Source: JALYLC01 sp035696365 (GTDB taxonomy: Bacteria; Actinomycetota; Thermoleophilia; Gaiellales; JALYLC01). Taken from it: a DNA stretch of 64,000 nucleotides. A program made the translations under genes and the position numbers. The stretch lies in assembly GCA_035696365.1 (NCBI GenBank), contig DASRQS010000077.1:1-64000 (forward strand), written 5' to 3'. Shown here in pieces: positions 16,258 to 25,276 of this stretch. The notes beneath the pieces were generated by a model that saw nothing but the letters and a program-made list of their open reading frames with translations, made no database searches and was not told the origin of the DNA. Numbering within the stretch: position 1 is the stretch's first letter; every line of letters begins with the position of its first letter.

Positions 16258-17136
16258 TTACGGCGCGACGCGGGCGAGCGCGCGCTCGCACAGCACGCCG
16301 GCCAGCTCGCGCTTCCAGCCCGTCTGCTCGAGGCCGGGCAGTCCGCCGAGCGGATCGGCGGGGTCGAGCAGCCGCGGCTCGTTCGTGAGGCCGATGGCGG
16401 CAATCCGCAGCGTGTCGCCGAAGCGGGCCGCGGCGATGCCGGTCAGCGCGAACGACCACGCGGCGCGCTCGCCCGCGCGCTCGTACGCAGAGGCGTCCGG
16501 TGGCGCAGGCAGCTCGACGGCGGTGATCAGCTCGCCGCGCGCCAGTTGCACCGACGAGCGGTGATCCTCTCGCGGGCGCCCGTAGAGATCGGCGATCGGC
16601 ACCGTCCGCTCGCCGCCCGATCCCTGGACGCGCACCTGCGCGTCGAGCGCGAGCAGCGCACCGGCGAGATCCGAGGGCGCCACCGAGATGCAGTCGCCGG
16701 CCTCGAGGCCGTGCTTGCGGTGATCGCCGATCTGCGCGTAACAGGTGTCGCCGCCCGCCAGCCAGCAGGTCAGATCGGGGTGCCGGAAGTACCAGCAGCG
16801 CACGTGCTGTGCCAGGTTGCCGGCCACCGTGCCCTGATTGCGCAACTGCGGAGACGCCGCTCCCTGCGCCGCCTGCGCGAGCGCGGCATAGCCCTCGGCC
16901 ACCCGTGCGTCGCCGGCCACGTCGGCGACGCGTGTCGCCGCGCCGATCACGAGGCCGTCGCCGTTCTGCTCGATGGCGTCGCCGAGCAGCGCGCGCACGT
17001 CGACGAGCGTGCCGGCGGCCTTGCCGCGCGACTGCAACGGGATCAGATCGGTGCCGCCGGCGAGCGCATGCGCGTCCGGCGCACCGAGCAACTCCAGCGC
17101 CTCGTCGAGCGAGGCAGGGCGGACGTAGGCGCTCAT
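16258..17136 (-). CDS. Molybdenum hydroxylase FAD subunit (PaoB/YagS-like)
   Basis: A 292-residue FAD-binding subunit. The N-terminal ALAGGTDLIPLQ and LRNQGTVAGNLAQ blocks bind FAD. An insertion reading RCWYFRHPDLTCWLAGGDTC follows, with three closely spaced cysteines as in the [4Fe-4S]-bearing loop of PaoB and 4-hydroxybenzoyl-CoA reductase subunits. The CoxM protein of the second cluster lacks this loop. Its stop is ten bases before the oxidoreductase gene, and its start overlaps the stop of the large subunit. Confidence 0.88.
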   Translation of the reverse strand: MSAYVRPASLDEALELLGAPDAHALAGGTDLIPLQSRGKAAGTLVDVRALLGDAIEQNGDGLVIGAATRVADVAGDARVAEGYAALAQAAQGAASPQLRNQGTVAGNLAQHVRCWYFRHPDLTCWLAGGDTCYAQIGDHRKHGLEAGDCISVAPSDLAGALLALDAQVRVQGSGGERTVPIADLYGRPREDHRSSVQLARGELITAVELPAPPDASAYERAGERAAWSFALTGIAAARFGDTLRIAAIGLTNEPRLLDPADPLGGLPGLEQTGWKRELAGVLCERALARVAP

Positions 17137-19388
17137 CCTCTGCGTGCCTCGAGGAAGCGGTGGCGCGTGATCGGGGAGTGGCGTACGCGCACGCCCGTCG
17201 CGTGGTAGACGGCGTTCGCGATCGCCGGTGCGGTGGGCACGATGGGCGGCTCGCCAAGGCCCTTGAGACCGAGCGTGGAGGCGTGCGGGTCGGGGCGGTC
17301 GATGAACTCGACGACGATCTCGGGACAGTCGGCGTGGGTCGGCAGCTTGTAGTCCTCGAGGTTGCCGTTGACGACCGTGCCCGTCGTCGGATCGATCACG
17401 CGCTCCTCCATGAGCGCGAAGCCGAGGCCCTGCAGGACGCCGCCCTCAACCTGGCTGCGCGCCTGCAGCGGCGCGATCACGCGGCCGATGTCGTGCACGG
17501 CGATGATGCGCTCGACCGTGATCTCACCCGTCGCCACGTCAACGGCGACCTGGGCGATCTGGCAGCCGAACGTGTTGACGCGCATGCCGTCGGGGTTCGG
17601 GCCCCGCGATCCCGTGCCGACGAGCTGCGCCTTGCCGAGCTTGCCCGTGACCTCGACAATCGGCTCGCGCAGGCCGCCGTCCAGGGAGACGAACGCGCCG
17701 TCGACGATCTGCAGGTCGTCCGGCGAGACCTCGAAGACGTCGCCGGCGAGCTCGAGCAGCTTGCTGCGCAGGTCGAAGGCGGCCGAGCGGACGGCGGGCG
17801 CGACGGAGGGCATCGTCTGCGATCCGCCCGAGACGGGTGCATAGACGCCGTAGCGCGTCGAACCGACCTCGACGCGGACGCGGTCGAGCGGCAGTCCCAG
17901 CTCCTCGGCGGCGACCTGCGCGAACGCCGTCGTCACGCCCGTGCCGATGTCCTGCGCGCCTGTGACGACGGTCACGACGCCGTCGTGGCCCATGCGCACG
18001 AGCGCGTGCGCGGGCGGACCCCCGCCGCCCCACCAGATCTGGCAAGCGGCGCCAAGCCCGCGCTCGCGGCCGTCGGGGTGCTCGCGATCGCGCAGCGCGT
18101 CGCGCTCGTCCCACCCGGCCAGCTCGGCGGCGCGGTCGATGCAGGCCTCGAGGTTCTTGGCGGTGTAGGGCAGGCCGCTGACCTGATCGATATCGACGTC
18201 GTTGGCCCGGCGCAGGTCGAGCGGATCGAGCGAGAGCGCCGCGGCGAGCTCGTCGAGCGCGCTCTCGTAGCCGAACGTCCCCTCCATGATGCCGGGCGCG
18301 CGGAACGCGTTCGAGGGCTCCACGTCGAGCAGCAGCGGGATCGCCTGCGCGCGCACGTTGGCGCAGCGGTAGAGCGTGCGGGCGGGAGTCGTCGTGGGAT
18401 CGACCCAGCCGCGCATCGGGTTGACCACGACCGAGGTGACCTCGATCGCAGTCAGCGTCCCGTCGCGGCGTGCGCCGATGCGGTAGGTCTGCTGGTGGGT
18501 CTGCGAGCGGTGGCCGGCCGCGACGCCCTCGGCGCGGCGGTCGTTGAAGACGCGCACGGCGCGCCCCGCGGCGGCGCGGGAGAGGTAGGCCGCGATCATG
18601 CCCTCGGTGGTGGCGCCCTGCTTGGCGCCGAAGCCGCCGCCCATGAACTCGCAGGTGACGTGTACGCGGTCGGGATCGAGCTCGAAGGCCCGGGCGAACT
18701 CGGCGCGCGCGTCCCAGATGCCCTGGGTGGAGACGAAAGCGTGCAGCTCGTCGCCCAGCCACTGCGCGACGCCGCAGTGCGGCTCGAGCGCGTGGTGCAC
18801 CTGCGCCGACGTGGCGTAGTCGGCCTCGACGATGACATCCGCCTCGGCCATGCCGGCCTCGACGTTGCCGGTCTCGTTCTCGACCGGATCCTCCTGCAGC
18901 CGCTGCTCGGCAAGCGCCTGCGCCGGATCGGTCACGAAGCCGAGCACGGTCCAGCGGGCAGCCAGCGCCTCGAGGCCGGCGCGCGCCGCCTCCGCCGTCT
19001 CGCAGGCCAGGGCCGCGACCGGCGCACCGGCGTACGACGGCTCGCTCTTGAAGATCGGGTTGCGGCCCTGCTTGACGTCCAAGTCCGCCGGGGAGAGCAC
19101 GGCCAGCACGCCGGGCACGGCGAGCGCGGCCTCGACGTCGAGCTCGACCGTCGCGTGCGCGTGCGGCGAGCGCAGGATGACGCCCTGCAGCATGCCTGGC
19201 AGCGCGACGTCGGAGACGTAGCGCGCGGCGCCCGAGACGCGGCGCGGCCCGGTGAGGCGGGCGACGCGCTTCCCGGCGACGCGGAGCTCGCGCCCGTCCT
19301 CCCAGGCCGGCGGCTCCTCCTCGACCAGCACCCAGCGCTCCTCGAAGCGGCCCTCCATCTCGACCGTCGTCTTCTGCAGCTTGGCCAT
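17133..19388 (-). CDS. Molybdenum hydroxylase large (Moco) subunit, xanthine/aldehyde oxidoreductase family
   Basis: A 751-residue Moco subunit. An extra charged N-terminal stretch (1-45) precedes the TGPRRVSGAARYVSDV domain. Moco-contacting motifs are GGGFGAKQ near 300 and GAQDIGTGV near 500, and the catalytic glutamate sits in GLKGLGEPP near 718. The APGIMEGTFGYE segment lacks the AYRGAGR loop of the Cox-type paralogue at 40667. Together with the adjacent 2Fe-2S and FAD subunits it forms a PaoABC-like heterotrimer; the substrate cannot be read. Confidence 0.9.
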   Translation of the reverse strand: MAKLQKTTVEMEGRFEERWVLVEEEPPAWEDGRELRVAGKRVARLTGPRRVSGAARYVSDVALPGMLQGVILRSPHAHATVELDVEAALAVPGVLAVLSPADLDVKQGRNPIFKSEPSYAGAPVAALACETAEAARAGLEALAARWTVLGFVTDPAQALAEQRLQEDPVENETGNVEAGMAEADVIVEADYATSAQVHHALEPHCGVAQWLGDELHAFVSTQGIWDARAEFARAFELDPDRVHVTCEFMGGGFGAKQGATTEGMIAAYLSRAAAGRAVRVFNDRRAEGVAAGHRSQTHQQTYRIGARRDGTLTAIEVTSVVVNPMRGWVDPTTTPARTLYRCANVRAQAIPLLLDVEPSNAFRAPGIMEGTFGYESALDELAAALSLDPLDLRRANDVDIDQVSGLPYTAKNLEACIDRAAELAGWDERDALRDREHPDGRERGLGAACQIWWGGGGPPAHALVRMGHDGVVTVVTGAQDIGTGVTTAFAQVAAEELGLPLDRVRVEVGSTRYGVYAPVSGGSQTMPSVAPAVRSAAFDLRSKLLELAGDVFEVSPDDLQIVDGAFVSLDGGLREPIVEVTGKLGKAQLVGTGSRGPNPDGMRVNTFGCQIAQVAVDVATGEITVERIIAVHDIGRVIAPLQARSQVEGGVLQGLGFALMEERVIDPTTGTVVNGNLEDYKLPTHADCPEIVVEFIDRPDPHASTLGLKGLGEPPIVPTAPAIANAVYHATGVRVRHSPITRHRFLEARRG

Positions 19389-19858
19389 CAGCCTCCCGCC
19401 AGCTCGTCGGCGGCGCGCAGTACCGCGCGCTCGATGCCCGGGTAGGCGCCGCAGCGGCAGAGATTGCCGCTCATGGCCGCCCGCACCTGCTCGCTCGTCG
19501 GCCGCGGCGTCGCGGCCAGCAGCGCCGTGGCGGAGACGACCTGCCCGGCGGTGCAGAACCCGCACTGCAGCGCATCCTCCTCGACGAACGCCCGCTGGAG
19601 GGGCGACAGCGCGCCCTCGGCGCCGAGACCCTCGATCGTGGTCACGTCGCAGCCTTCGGCCTGCTCGGCGCGCAGGATGCACGAGAGCACCGCGCGCCCG
19701 TCGACCAGCACGGTGCAGGCGCCGCAGGTGCCCTCGGCACAGGCGATCTTGGTTCCCGTGAGCCCGACCTGCTCGCGCAGCAACTCGGCCAGCGTCGCGC
19801 CGGCGGGGACGCTGGTGTGCCGCTGCCGGCCGTTCAGGGTCAGCGTGATCTCGCTCAT
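19388..19858 (-). CDS. Molybdenum hydroxylase 2Fe-2S subunit
   Basis: A 156-residue iron-sulfur subunit with two clusters: plant-type Cys40, 45, 48 and 60 (CAEGTCGAC...C), and the second cluster with Cys99, 102, 134 and 136 (CGFC...CRC). No twin-arginine leader is seen, so it is probably cytoplasmic, unlike E. coli PaoA. Its TGA overlaps the large-subunit ATG, and its ATG overlaps the amidohydrolase stop. Confidence 0.93.
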   Translation of the reverse strand: MSEITLTLNGRQRHTSVPAGATLAELLREQVGLTGTKIACAEGTCGACTVLVDGRAVLSCILRAEQAEGCDVTTIEGLGAEGALSPLQRAFVEEDALQCGFCTAGQVVSATALLAATPRPTSEQVRAAMSGNLCRCGAYPGIERAVLRAADELAGG

Positions 19859-21000
19859 GCGAACACCGCATCGGCCAGGGAGGCGTTGAGCAGCCGCCAG
19901 ATGCGACCCCGCCCGACGAAATCGGGCGGGCTGCCGGGGACGACGGTCGCGGCCCACTGCGCCCAGATGGCAGCGGTGCAGCGCACTGCCTCGGCCTGAT
20001 CCTCGAGGCCCTCCTCCTGCAACGCGGCCTCCGCGAGGCCGAGATATCCGACGCTCTCGGGCATGCCCATCCAGAGTAGCGGCGTCGCCGAGGCCAGATA
20101 GAAGCTCGCGCGGACGCGCGCGTACGAGGAGTGAAAGTCGACCGGGGCGAGCGGCGCCGAGCGCCGCTCGGGCCGCTTCCCCTCGAGCAGCCCGCGCGCC
20201 GTGCCGGCCAGCATTCCGCGCAGGATGTCGTCGTCGGCGCCGCTCATGCGAGCCGCGCGCACGAACAGGTTGAGCGCGGCCAGCGGCTCGCCGTAGGGGA
20301 TGTCGGAGGCCCACAGGAGCTGCTCCGGCGGCACGAGCGAGAGCAGGTTGAGCTGGTCGACCGGAGCCCAGGTCGAGCTGTCGAAGAAGATGTTCTCCAC
20401 GCTCCGCGCGAGCCGGCCGATGCCCGCCTGCGCCACGATCGCCGCGTGGGCGAGGATCAGCGAGGCGCCCGGATGGCGCTCGGCCACGTGTCCCAGCTCG
20501 AGCGGCATGCCGGGCGGCAGGCCTCTGCCGGCGTGGATCAGCACGGGTAGCCGCCGCTCGTCGGCCAGGGCGAACACGGCCTCGAGCGCAGGGTCGTTGA
20601 CGCGGAAAGCCTGGGCTCGCGGGTGCAGCTTGATGCCGCGGGCGCCGCGGTCGAGGCAGCGCACGGCCTCCCCCAGCGGATCCTCGCCGAGGCTGAGCCG
20701 GACGAACGGGAAGAGGCGGTCGGGCGCCTGGGACGCCCATTCCAGCACGCGGTCGTTGGGCGCGCGGTAGGCGGGCTCGCGGTCGGGCTCGTTGAGCGCG
20801 AAGACGTTCGCGCCGCTCACGCCCGCGGCGTCCATGATGCGCAGGTGGTGCTCCAGCGTGAGCTGGTGACCGTCCTCGTCGAGCCCGAGATGCGTGTGCG
20901 CGTCGAACGGAGCACAGCCCGGGGGCAGGAGCGCGGCGACGCGCTCAGCCTGCCCCGCCAGCAGCTCCTCAGCACGCTCGATGAGGGCCGCCTCGGACAC
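19855..21000 (-). CDS. Amidohydrolase-family metal-dependent hydrolase
   Basis: A TIM-barrel amidohydrolase-2 type protein of about 381 residues. The metal motif FDAHTHLG lies early, with GIKLHPRAQAF, LPVLIHAGRG, SLILAHAAI and LLWASDIPYG supplying further His and Asp ligands. GTG 21000 is taken as start. An ATG at 21027 is also in frame, but it would overlap the start codon of the divergent ThDP-enzyme gene. It is first in the six-gene molybdenum hydroxylase chain, so it probably hydrolyses a pathway intermediate. Confidence 0.82.
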   Translation of the reverse strand: MSEAALIERAEELLAGQAERVAALLPPGCAPFDAHTHLGLDEDGHQLTLEHHLRIMDAAGVSGANVFALNEPDREPAYRAPNDRVLEWASQAPDRLFPFVRLSLGEDPLGEAVRCLDRGARGIKLHPRAQAFRVNDPALEAVFALADERRLPVLIHAGRGLPPGMPLELGHVAERHPGASLILAHAAIVAQAGIGRLARSVENIFFDSSTWAPVDQLNLLSLVPPEQLLWASDIPYGEPLAALNLFVRAARMSGADDDILRGMLAGTARGLLEGKRPERRSAPLAPVDFHSSYARVRASFYLASATPLLWMGMPESVGYLGLAEAALQEEGLEDQAEAVRCTAAIWAQWAATVVPGSPPDFVGRGRIWRLLNASLADAVFA

Positions 21001-21025
21001 CGACTGGAGCCTATACGCTCCCCGC

Positions 21026-22660
21026 ATGGCCGAAGCCACGCCAGTTGGGGCCGAAACGCGCACGCCGGCGGTGACGCGCGCCCCGAGCTGCGGGGAGGCG
21101 GTCGTCCGTCTCCTGGAGCAGTACGACGTCGACACCGTGTTCGGCATCCCCGGCGTCCACACGCTCGAGATCTACCGCGGCCTCGCCGCCTCCGAGATCC
21201 GCCACATCTCGCCGCGTCACGAGCAGGGCGCGGCATTCATGGCGGACGGCTATGCACGCGTCGCCGGCAAGCCCGGCGTGTGCACGCTGATCACGGGCGC
21301 CGGTCTGACGAACGCCGCCACGCCGATCGCCGGCGCCTACCACGACTCCATCCCGCTGCTCGTGATCTCGAGCGCGACTGCGTGCGCAGACAACGGCCGG
21401 GGGCACGGCACGCTGCACGACCTGCCCGACCAGCGCGCGTTCATGGCCACGATCACGGGCCAGTCGATCGAGGTGCGTGATCCCGCCGAGCTTCCCGAGG
21501 CGTTCGCGCGCGCCTTCGAGGTCTTCGAGTCGCGCCGCCCGCGGCCGGTGCACATCGGCATTCCGATCGACGTGCTCGACCTGCCCGGATCGGCCTGGGA
21601 GCGGCTGCCCGCGCGCGGCGCCCTCCCGCTCGCCGATCGCTCCGACATCGAGCGCGCCGTCGAACTGCTGGCCTCGGCCGAGCACCCCATGCTGCTGCTC
21701 GGCGGCGGCGCCGCGGCCGCCGGGGCCGAGGCGGCCGCCGTGGCCGAGCGCCTCGGGGCACCGGTCGGGCTAACGGTCAACGCCAAGGGCGTGCTGCCCG
21801 ACAGCCATCCCCTGAGCCTCGGCACCACGCTCACGCTGAGGCCGGTGCACGCCGCCTTCACCGAGGCCGACGTCGTGCTCGCGGTCGGCACCGAATTCTC
21901 CGAGACCGACTACTTCTACGCCCCCGGCGCGGCTGCGCCCGAGTTCGCCGGCGCGCTCATCCGCGTCGACATCGATCCCGACCAGCTGCAGCGGCAGCGA
22001 GCCGCCGCCATCGGGCTGCACGGCGACGCCGCCGCCACGCTCGCCGCGCTCGACGCCGGCCTGGCGGCGCGCGGGCGCGAGCGCTCCAGCGCGAGCGATC
22101 AGGCCGCCCGGCTGCGCGCAGGCCGGCGCTGGTGGCCGGGCGCCGAGGCCTTCATGCCCTTCCTGGCGGCGCTCGATCGAGGGATCCCCGAGAACGGCAT
22201 CCTCGTCGCCGACTCGACGCAGCCGGCCTACGTCGCCCACCACTCCTGGCCCGGGCGCGCAGCGCGCGGGTACATCGCGCCCGGCGGCTTCGGCACGCTC
22301 GGCCCGGCCCTGCCCATGGCGATCGGGGCCCAGCTCGCGGCGCCACGGCGGCCCGTCGTGGCGCTGGCCGGCGACGGCGGCGCGCTGTTCACGATCCAGG
22401 AGCTGGCGAGCGCCGCCGACCTCGGCCTGCCGATCGCGCTCGTGATCTGGCAGAACGACGGCTACGGCGAGATGCGCGACTCGATGGACCGTATCGGGGC
22501 GCCGCGGCTGGGCACCCAGATCAGCGCGCACGACTTCGTGCTCCTGGCTGAGGGCTTCGGCTGCCGCGGCGTCCGCACCGAGTCGCTGGACGACCTTCCC
22601 GGCGCGCTGGCCGAGGCCTTCGCGGCCGACCGGCCGACGCTCATCGAGGTGTACAGCTAG
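21026..22660 (+). CDS. ThDP-dependent enzyme, acetolactate synthase-like
   Basis: A 544-residue ThDP enzyme. The N-terminal domain carries VFGIPGVHTLEIYRGL and the activating glutamate in SPRHEQGAAFMADGYAR. The C-terminal cofactor motif is AGDGGALFTIQELASAADLG ending at QNDGYGEM. Overall it resembles the branch with 5-guanidino-2-oxopentanoate decarboxylase and other 2-oxo-acid decarboxylases, but substrate is a guess. It is divergent from the amidohydrolase with only 25 bases between them, implying a shared control region. Confidence 0.85.
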   Translation: MAEATPVGAETRTPAVTRAPSCGEAVVRLLEQYDVDTVFGIPGVHTLEIYRGLAASEIRHISPRHEQGAAFMADGYARVAGKPGVCTLITGAGLTNAATPIAGAYHDSIPLLVISSATACADNGRGHGTLHDLPDQRAFMATITGQSIEVRDPAELPEAFARAFEVFESRRPRPVHIGIPIDVLDLPGSAWERLPARGALPLADRSDIERAVELLASAEHPMLLLGGGAAAAGAEAAAVAERLGAPVGLTVNAKGVLPDSHPLSLGTTLTLRPVHAAFTEADVVLAVGTEFSETDYFYAPGAAAPEFAGALIRVDIDPDQLQRQRAAAIGLHGDAAATLAALDAGLAARGRERSSASDQAARLRAGRRWWPGAEAFMPFLAALDRGIPENGILVADSTQPAYVAHHSWPGRAARGYIAPGGFGTLGPALPMAIGAQLAAPRRPVVALAGDGGALFTIQELASAADLGLPIALVIWQNDGYGEMRDSMDRIGAPRLGTQISAHDFVLLAEGFGCRGVRTESLDDLPGALAEAFAADRPTLIEVYS

Positions 22661-22666
22661 CACGAG

Positions 22667-23110
22667 GTGACCGATGTGAAGCCCAACCGATCCATCCCCA
22701 CGAGCGGCGTCGTCCCGGTTCTGATCTACCCGGACGTGCGTGCCGCCGTCGCCTGGCTCAGCGACGCGTTCGGGTTCTCCGAGCGCGTGCAGATCGGCGA
22801 GGATCACCGCTCCCAGCTGAACGCGGGCGAGGGCGGCGCGGTGATCATCGGGGACGTCCGCCGCGACCGGAAACCCCCGCGACAGGGCGAGGTGACGCAC
22901 TCGGTGCTGGTGCGCGTGGACGACGCGAAGGCCCACTGCGAGCGTGCCAGGGCGCACGGCGCGATCATCCACATGGAGCCGACGGACTTCGAGTACGGCG
23001 AGCGGCAATACGAAGCCGAGGACTTCGCGGGCCACCACTGGACGTTCTCGGAGACGCTCGAGGATGTCCACCCCGAGACCTGGGGCGGCATCCTCGTCGA
23101 GCCCGGCTAA
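22667..23110 (+). CDS. Glyoxalase/VOC-superfamily protein (PhnB-like)
   Basis: A 147-residue single VOC domain. VVPVLIYPDVRAAVAWLSDAFGF opens the first beta-alpha-beta module, and EVTHSVLVRVDDAKAHCERA then FAGHHWTFSETL the second, as in PhnB-like proteins. His and Glu candidates for metal binding are present (HSVL, HHWTF), but a specific reaction cannot be given. GTG 22667 is six bases after the ThDP enzyme gene, so the two are probably co-transcribed. Confidence 0.85.
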   Translation: MTDVKPNRSIPTSGVVPVLIYPDVRAAVAWLSDAFGFSERVQIGEDHRSQLNAGEGGAVIIGDVRRDRKPPRQGEVTHSVLVRVDDAKAHCERARAHGAIIHMEPTDFEYGERQYEAEDFAGHHWTFSETLEDVHPETWGGILVEPG

Positions 23111-23130
23111 GCGCCTGCGGCATGACCGCA

Positions 23131-23238
23131 ACACTTGGGGTCTGGCCCTTGATGTTGCGTTTACGGGACATCAAGGGTCAGACCCCAAGTGTCCCGCGGC
23201 GGGCGTTTACGGGACATCAAGGGTCAGACCCCAAGTGT
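23131..23238. repeat. Three copies of a 25-bp palindromic repeat (GGTCTGACCC type)
   Basis: A 25-base unit ending in ACCCCAAGTGT occurs directly at 23168-23192 and 23214-23238, and inverted with one mismatch at 23131-23155. The inverted and first direct copies make a long stem-loop with a 12-base loop. The two direct copies sit in a larger 42-base repeat with a period of 46. The central GGGTCAGACCCC motif is shared with palindromes at 32896 and 39621. The flanking bases up to 23313 show no gene. Confidence 0.8.
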
Positions 23239-23313
23239 CCCGCGGGCGGGCGGGCGGCAGCCGCGCTCGCTCTGCGCCGAGTTCACCGACGGCAGCAGCG
23301 CCACGCACCCGAG

Positions 23314-24570
23314 CTAGCCGAGCAGCGCCTCGAAGTGCGCCTCGTCCTCGAACGGCCCGATCGCCGCGAGCCGCAGCTTCTCAGGTGCCAGCAGGTCGGC
23401 CGCGAGGCGCGAGAGGTCGTCGACCGTGACCGCGTCGAAGCCGGCCATGATCTCGGGGATCTCGCGCGGCTCGCCCTCGAGGATCGTGCCGCGCAGGCCG
23501 AACGACGTGATCGAGCGCGGATCCTCGAGCCCGAGCACGAGCCGGCCCTTCAGCATGTTGCGCGCCTTCTCCAGCTCGTCCGCGGGCACCGGCTCGGCGG
23601 TGATGCGGCGCAACTCGGCGACGATCGTCGTGATCGCCTCGTCGGCTCGCTTGAGGTCGACCCCGGCCTGGGAGAACAGCGACCCGGCCTCGACGTACTG
23701 GCCGTGCTGGGCGCCGATGTAGTAGGCCAGCCCGCGACGCTCGCGCACCTCCGTGAAGAGGCGCGACGACATCCCGCCACCGAGCACGGCCGCGAGCACG
23801 GACGCCGCGTAGCGATCGGGATGCAGCAGCGGCAGCCCGTCGCCGCCGACGCGGATGTGGAACGAGTCCGATTCCTTGTGATGCAGCTTGACCCGGGGGT
23901 GCGGCGCCGGCCGCCAGGGCTCGGGGTCGGCGCTCTCGCGCGCGGGCAGCGTCCCGAACAGGCCCTCCAGCGCACTGCGGGCGTCGTCCGTGACGGCCCC
24001 GCCCAGGCCGATGACGGTGCGCGTGGGCACGTACCAGCGGCCGAGGTGGTTCATGAACGTCTCGCGCGTGGCGGCGCGCACCGTCTCCGGCGTGCCGATG
24101 ATGTCGCGGCCGAGCGGCGTGTCGCCGTAGCAGAGCATGTCGTAGACGCCCGGGAGATAGCTGGTCGGCGTGTCGAGGTACATGTTCATCTCCTCGACGA
24201 TCACGCCCTTCTCGCGCTCGATCTCCTCGGGAGCGAAGAGCGAGTGCAGGAGCATGTCACTGAGCACGTCGATCGCGATGGGGACGTGCTCCTTCGCGCA
24301 TTTCACGTAGTAGCCCGTGTACTCCTTGCCGGTGAAGGCATTGAACTCGGCGCCGATGCCGTCGATCTCGGTGGCGATGTGGCGCGCCGTCGGCCGGCGC
24401 TCCGTGCCCTTGAAGAAGAGATGCTCGGCGAAGTGCGAGATGCCGCTGGTGTCGGCGTCCTCGTAGCGCGAGCCGACGGCGTACATGACCATGACGCAGG
24501 TCGACTGCGCCTCGGCCTGCGCGGCGGTCAGCAGGCGGGTTCCGTTGGGAAATTGCTGAAGCTCGAACAC
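23314..24570 (-). CDS. M16-family zinc peptidase (pitrilysin/MPP-like)
   Basis: A 418-residue protein with the inverted zinc motif HFAEH (46-50, HxxEH) followed by a conserved EREKGVIVEEMNMYLD segment supplying the third ligand. The second half shows GGGMSSRLFTEVRERRGLAYYIGA, typical of the inactive partner domain. Such single-chain ~420-residue proteases act on short peptides or presequences. No signal peptide, so cytosolic. GTG 24570 is taken as start; divergent from nucS. Confidence 0.9.
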   Translation of the reverse strand: MFELQQFPNGTRLLTAAQAEAQSTCVMVMYAVGSRYEDADTSGISHFAEHLFFKGTERRPTARHIATEIDGIGAEFNAFTGKEYTGYYVKCAKEHVPIAIDVLSDMLLHSLFAPEEIEREKGVIVEEMNMYLDTPTSYLPGVYDMLCYGDTPLGRDIIGTPETVRAATRETFMNHLGRWYVPTRTVIGLGGAVTDDARSALEGLFGTLPARESADPEPWRPAPHPRVKLHHKESDSFHIRVGGDGLPLLHPDRYAASVLAAVLGGGMSSRLFTEVRERRGLAYYIGAQHGQYVEAGSLFSQAGVDLKRADEAITTIVAELRRITAEPVPADELEKARNMLKGRLVLGLEDPRSITSFGLRGTILEGEPREIPEIMAGFDAVTVDDLSRLAADLLAPEKLRLAAIGPFEDEAHFEALLG

Positions 24571-24601
24571 GTCTGCACCGTAGTGCACTACCGTGCCCGC
24601 C

Positions 24602-25270
24602 GTGCGTGTCCTCGTCTGCCGCTGCACGATCGGCTACGCCGGCCGCCTGACCACGAGGCTGGCCTCGGGCGATCGCGTCGTGCTCTTCAAGGAGGACGGC
24701 TCGGTGGCGGTGCACGCGCTGCGGGGCGCCAAGCCGATCAACTACATGGCGGGGCCGACGAGCGTGCGCGAGGAGGCCGACGTCATCCGCATCTACCGTC
24801 CCTCATCGGACGAGACGCTCACGATCGTCGTGGAGCAGGTGCACCGCGACGAGCGCCACTCCCTCGTCGACGAGGCACTGCTCGAGCGCGAGGGACAGGA
24901 GCGCGAGCTGCACGAGCACCTGGCGCGCGCCCCGCACCTGATCGAGGCCGGGCTGGCTGTCGTCGAGCGCGAGCGCGTGACCGACGTCGGGCCCGTCGAT
25001 CTCTGGTGCCGCGACGCGACGGGGCGGGTCACGCTGGTGGAGGTCAAGCGCGTGCGGGCGATCGCGGCCGCCGTCGAGCAGGTCGTGCGCTACAGGGAGC
25101 AGGCGCAGCGCAACCTCGCGATGGGGGAGATCCGGGCACTGGTCGTCGCTCCCGACTTCGCTCCCCAGGCCAAGGTGCTGGCGGAGGCGCGCGACGTCGA
25201 GTGCGTCGTTCTGGACGTGCCCCGGCTCCTGGCCGAGGCCGGGCCGGACGATCTCACGCTCTTCTCCTGA
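24602..25270 (+). CDS. nucS: Mismatch-specific endonuclease NucS/EndoMS
   Basis: A 222-residue protein. The N-terminal beta-rich domain (VRVLVCRCTIGYAGRLTTRL, LLFKEDGSVAVHA-like, KPINYMAGP) binds DNA. The C-terminal restriction-like nuclease domain has VDLWCRDATGRVTLVEVKR, with the Asp and E-x-K catalytic residues. In actinobacteria NucS cuts mismatched DNA and replaces MutS/MutL. GTG 24602 matches the family start; GTG 24593 is also possible. Divergent from the M16 peptidase with about 30 bases between. Confidence 0.93.
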   Translation: MRVLVCRCTIGYAGRLTTRLASGDRVVLFKEDGSVAVHALRGAKPINYMAGPTSVREEADVIRIYRPSSDETLTIVVEQVHRDERHSLVDEALLEREGQERELHEHLARAPHLIEAGLAVVERERVTDVGPVDLWCRDATGRVTLVEVKRVRAIAAAVEQVVRYREQAQRNLAMGEIRALVVAPDFAPQAKVLAEARDVECVVLDVPRLLAEAGPDDLTLFS

Positions 25271-25276
25271 GGGGTT

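Noticed and set aside
23131..23238. CRISPR array
   Set aside because: Only two direct units with a four-base spacer between the 42-base repeats and one inverted unit; no further repeats and no cas genes.
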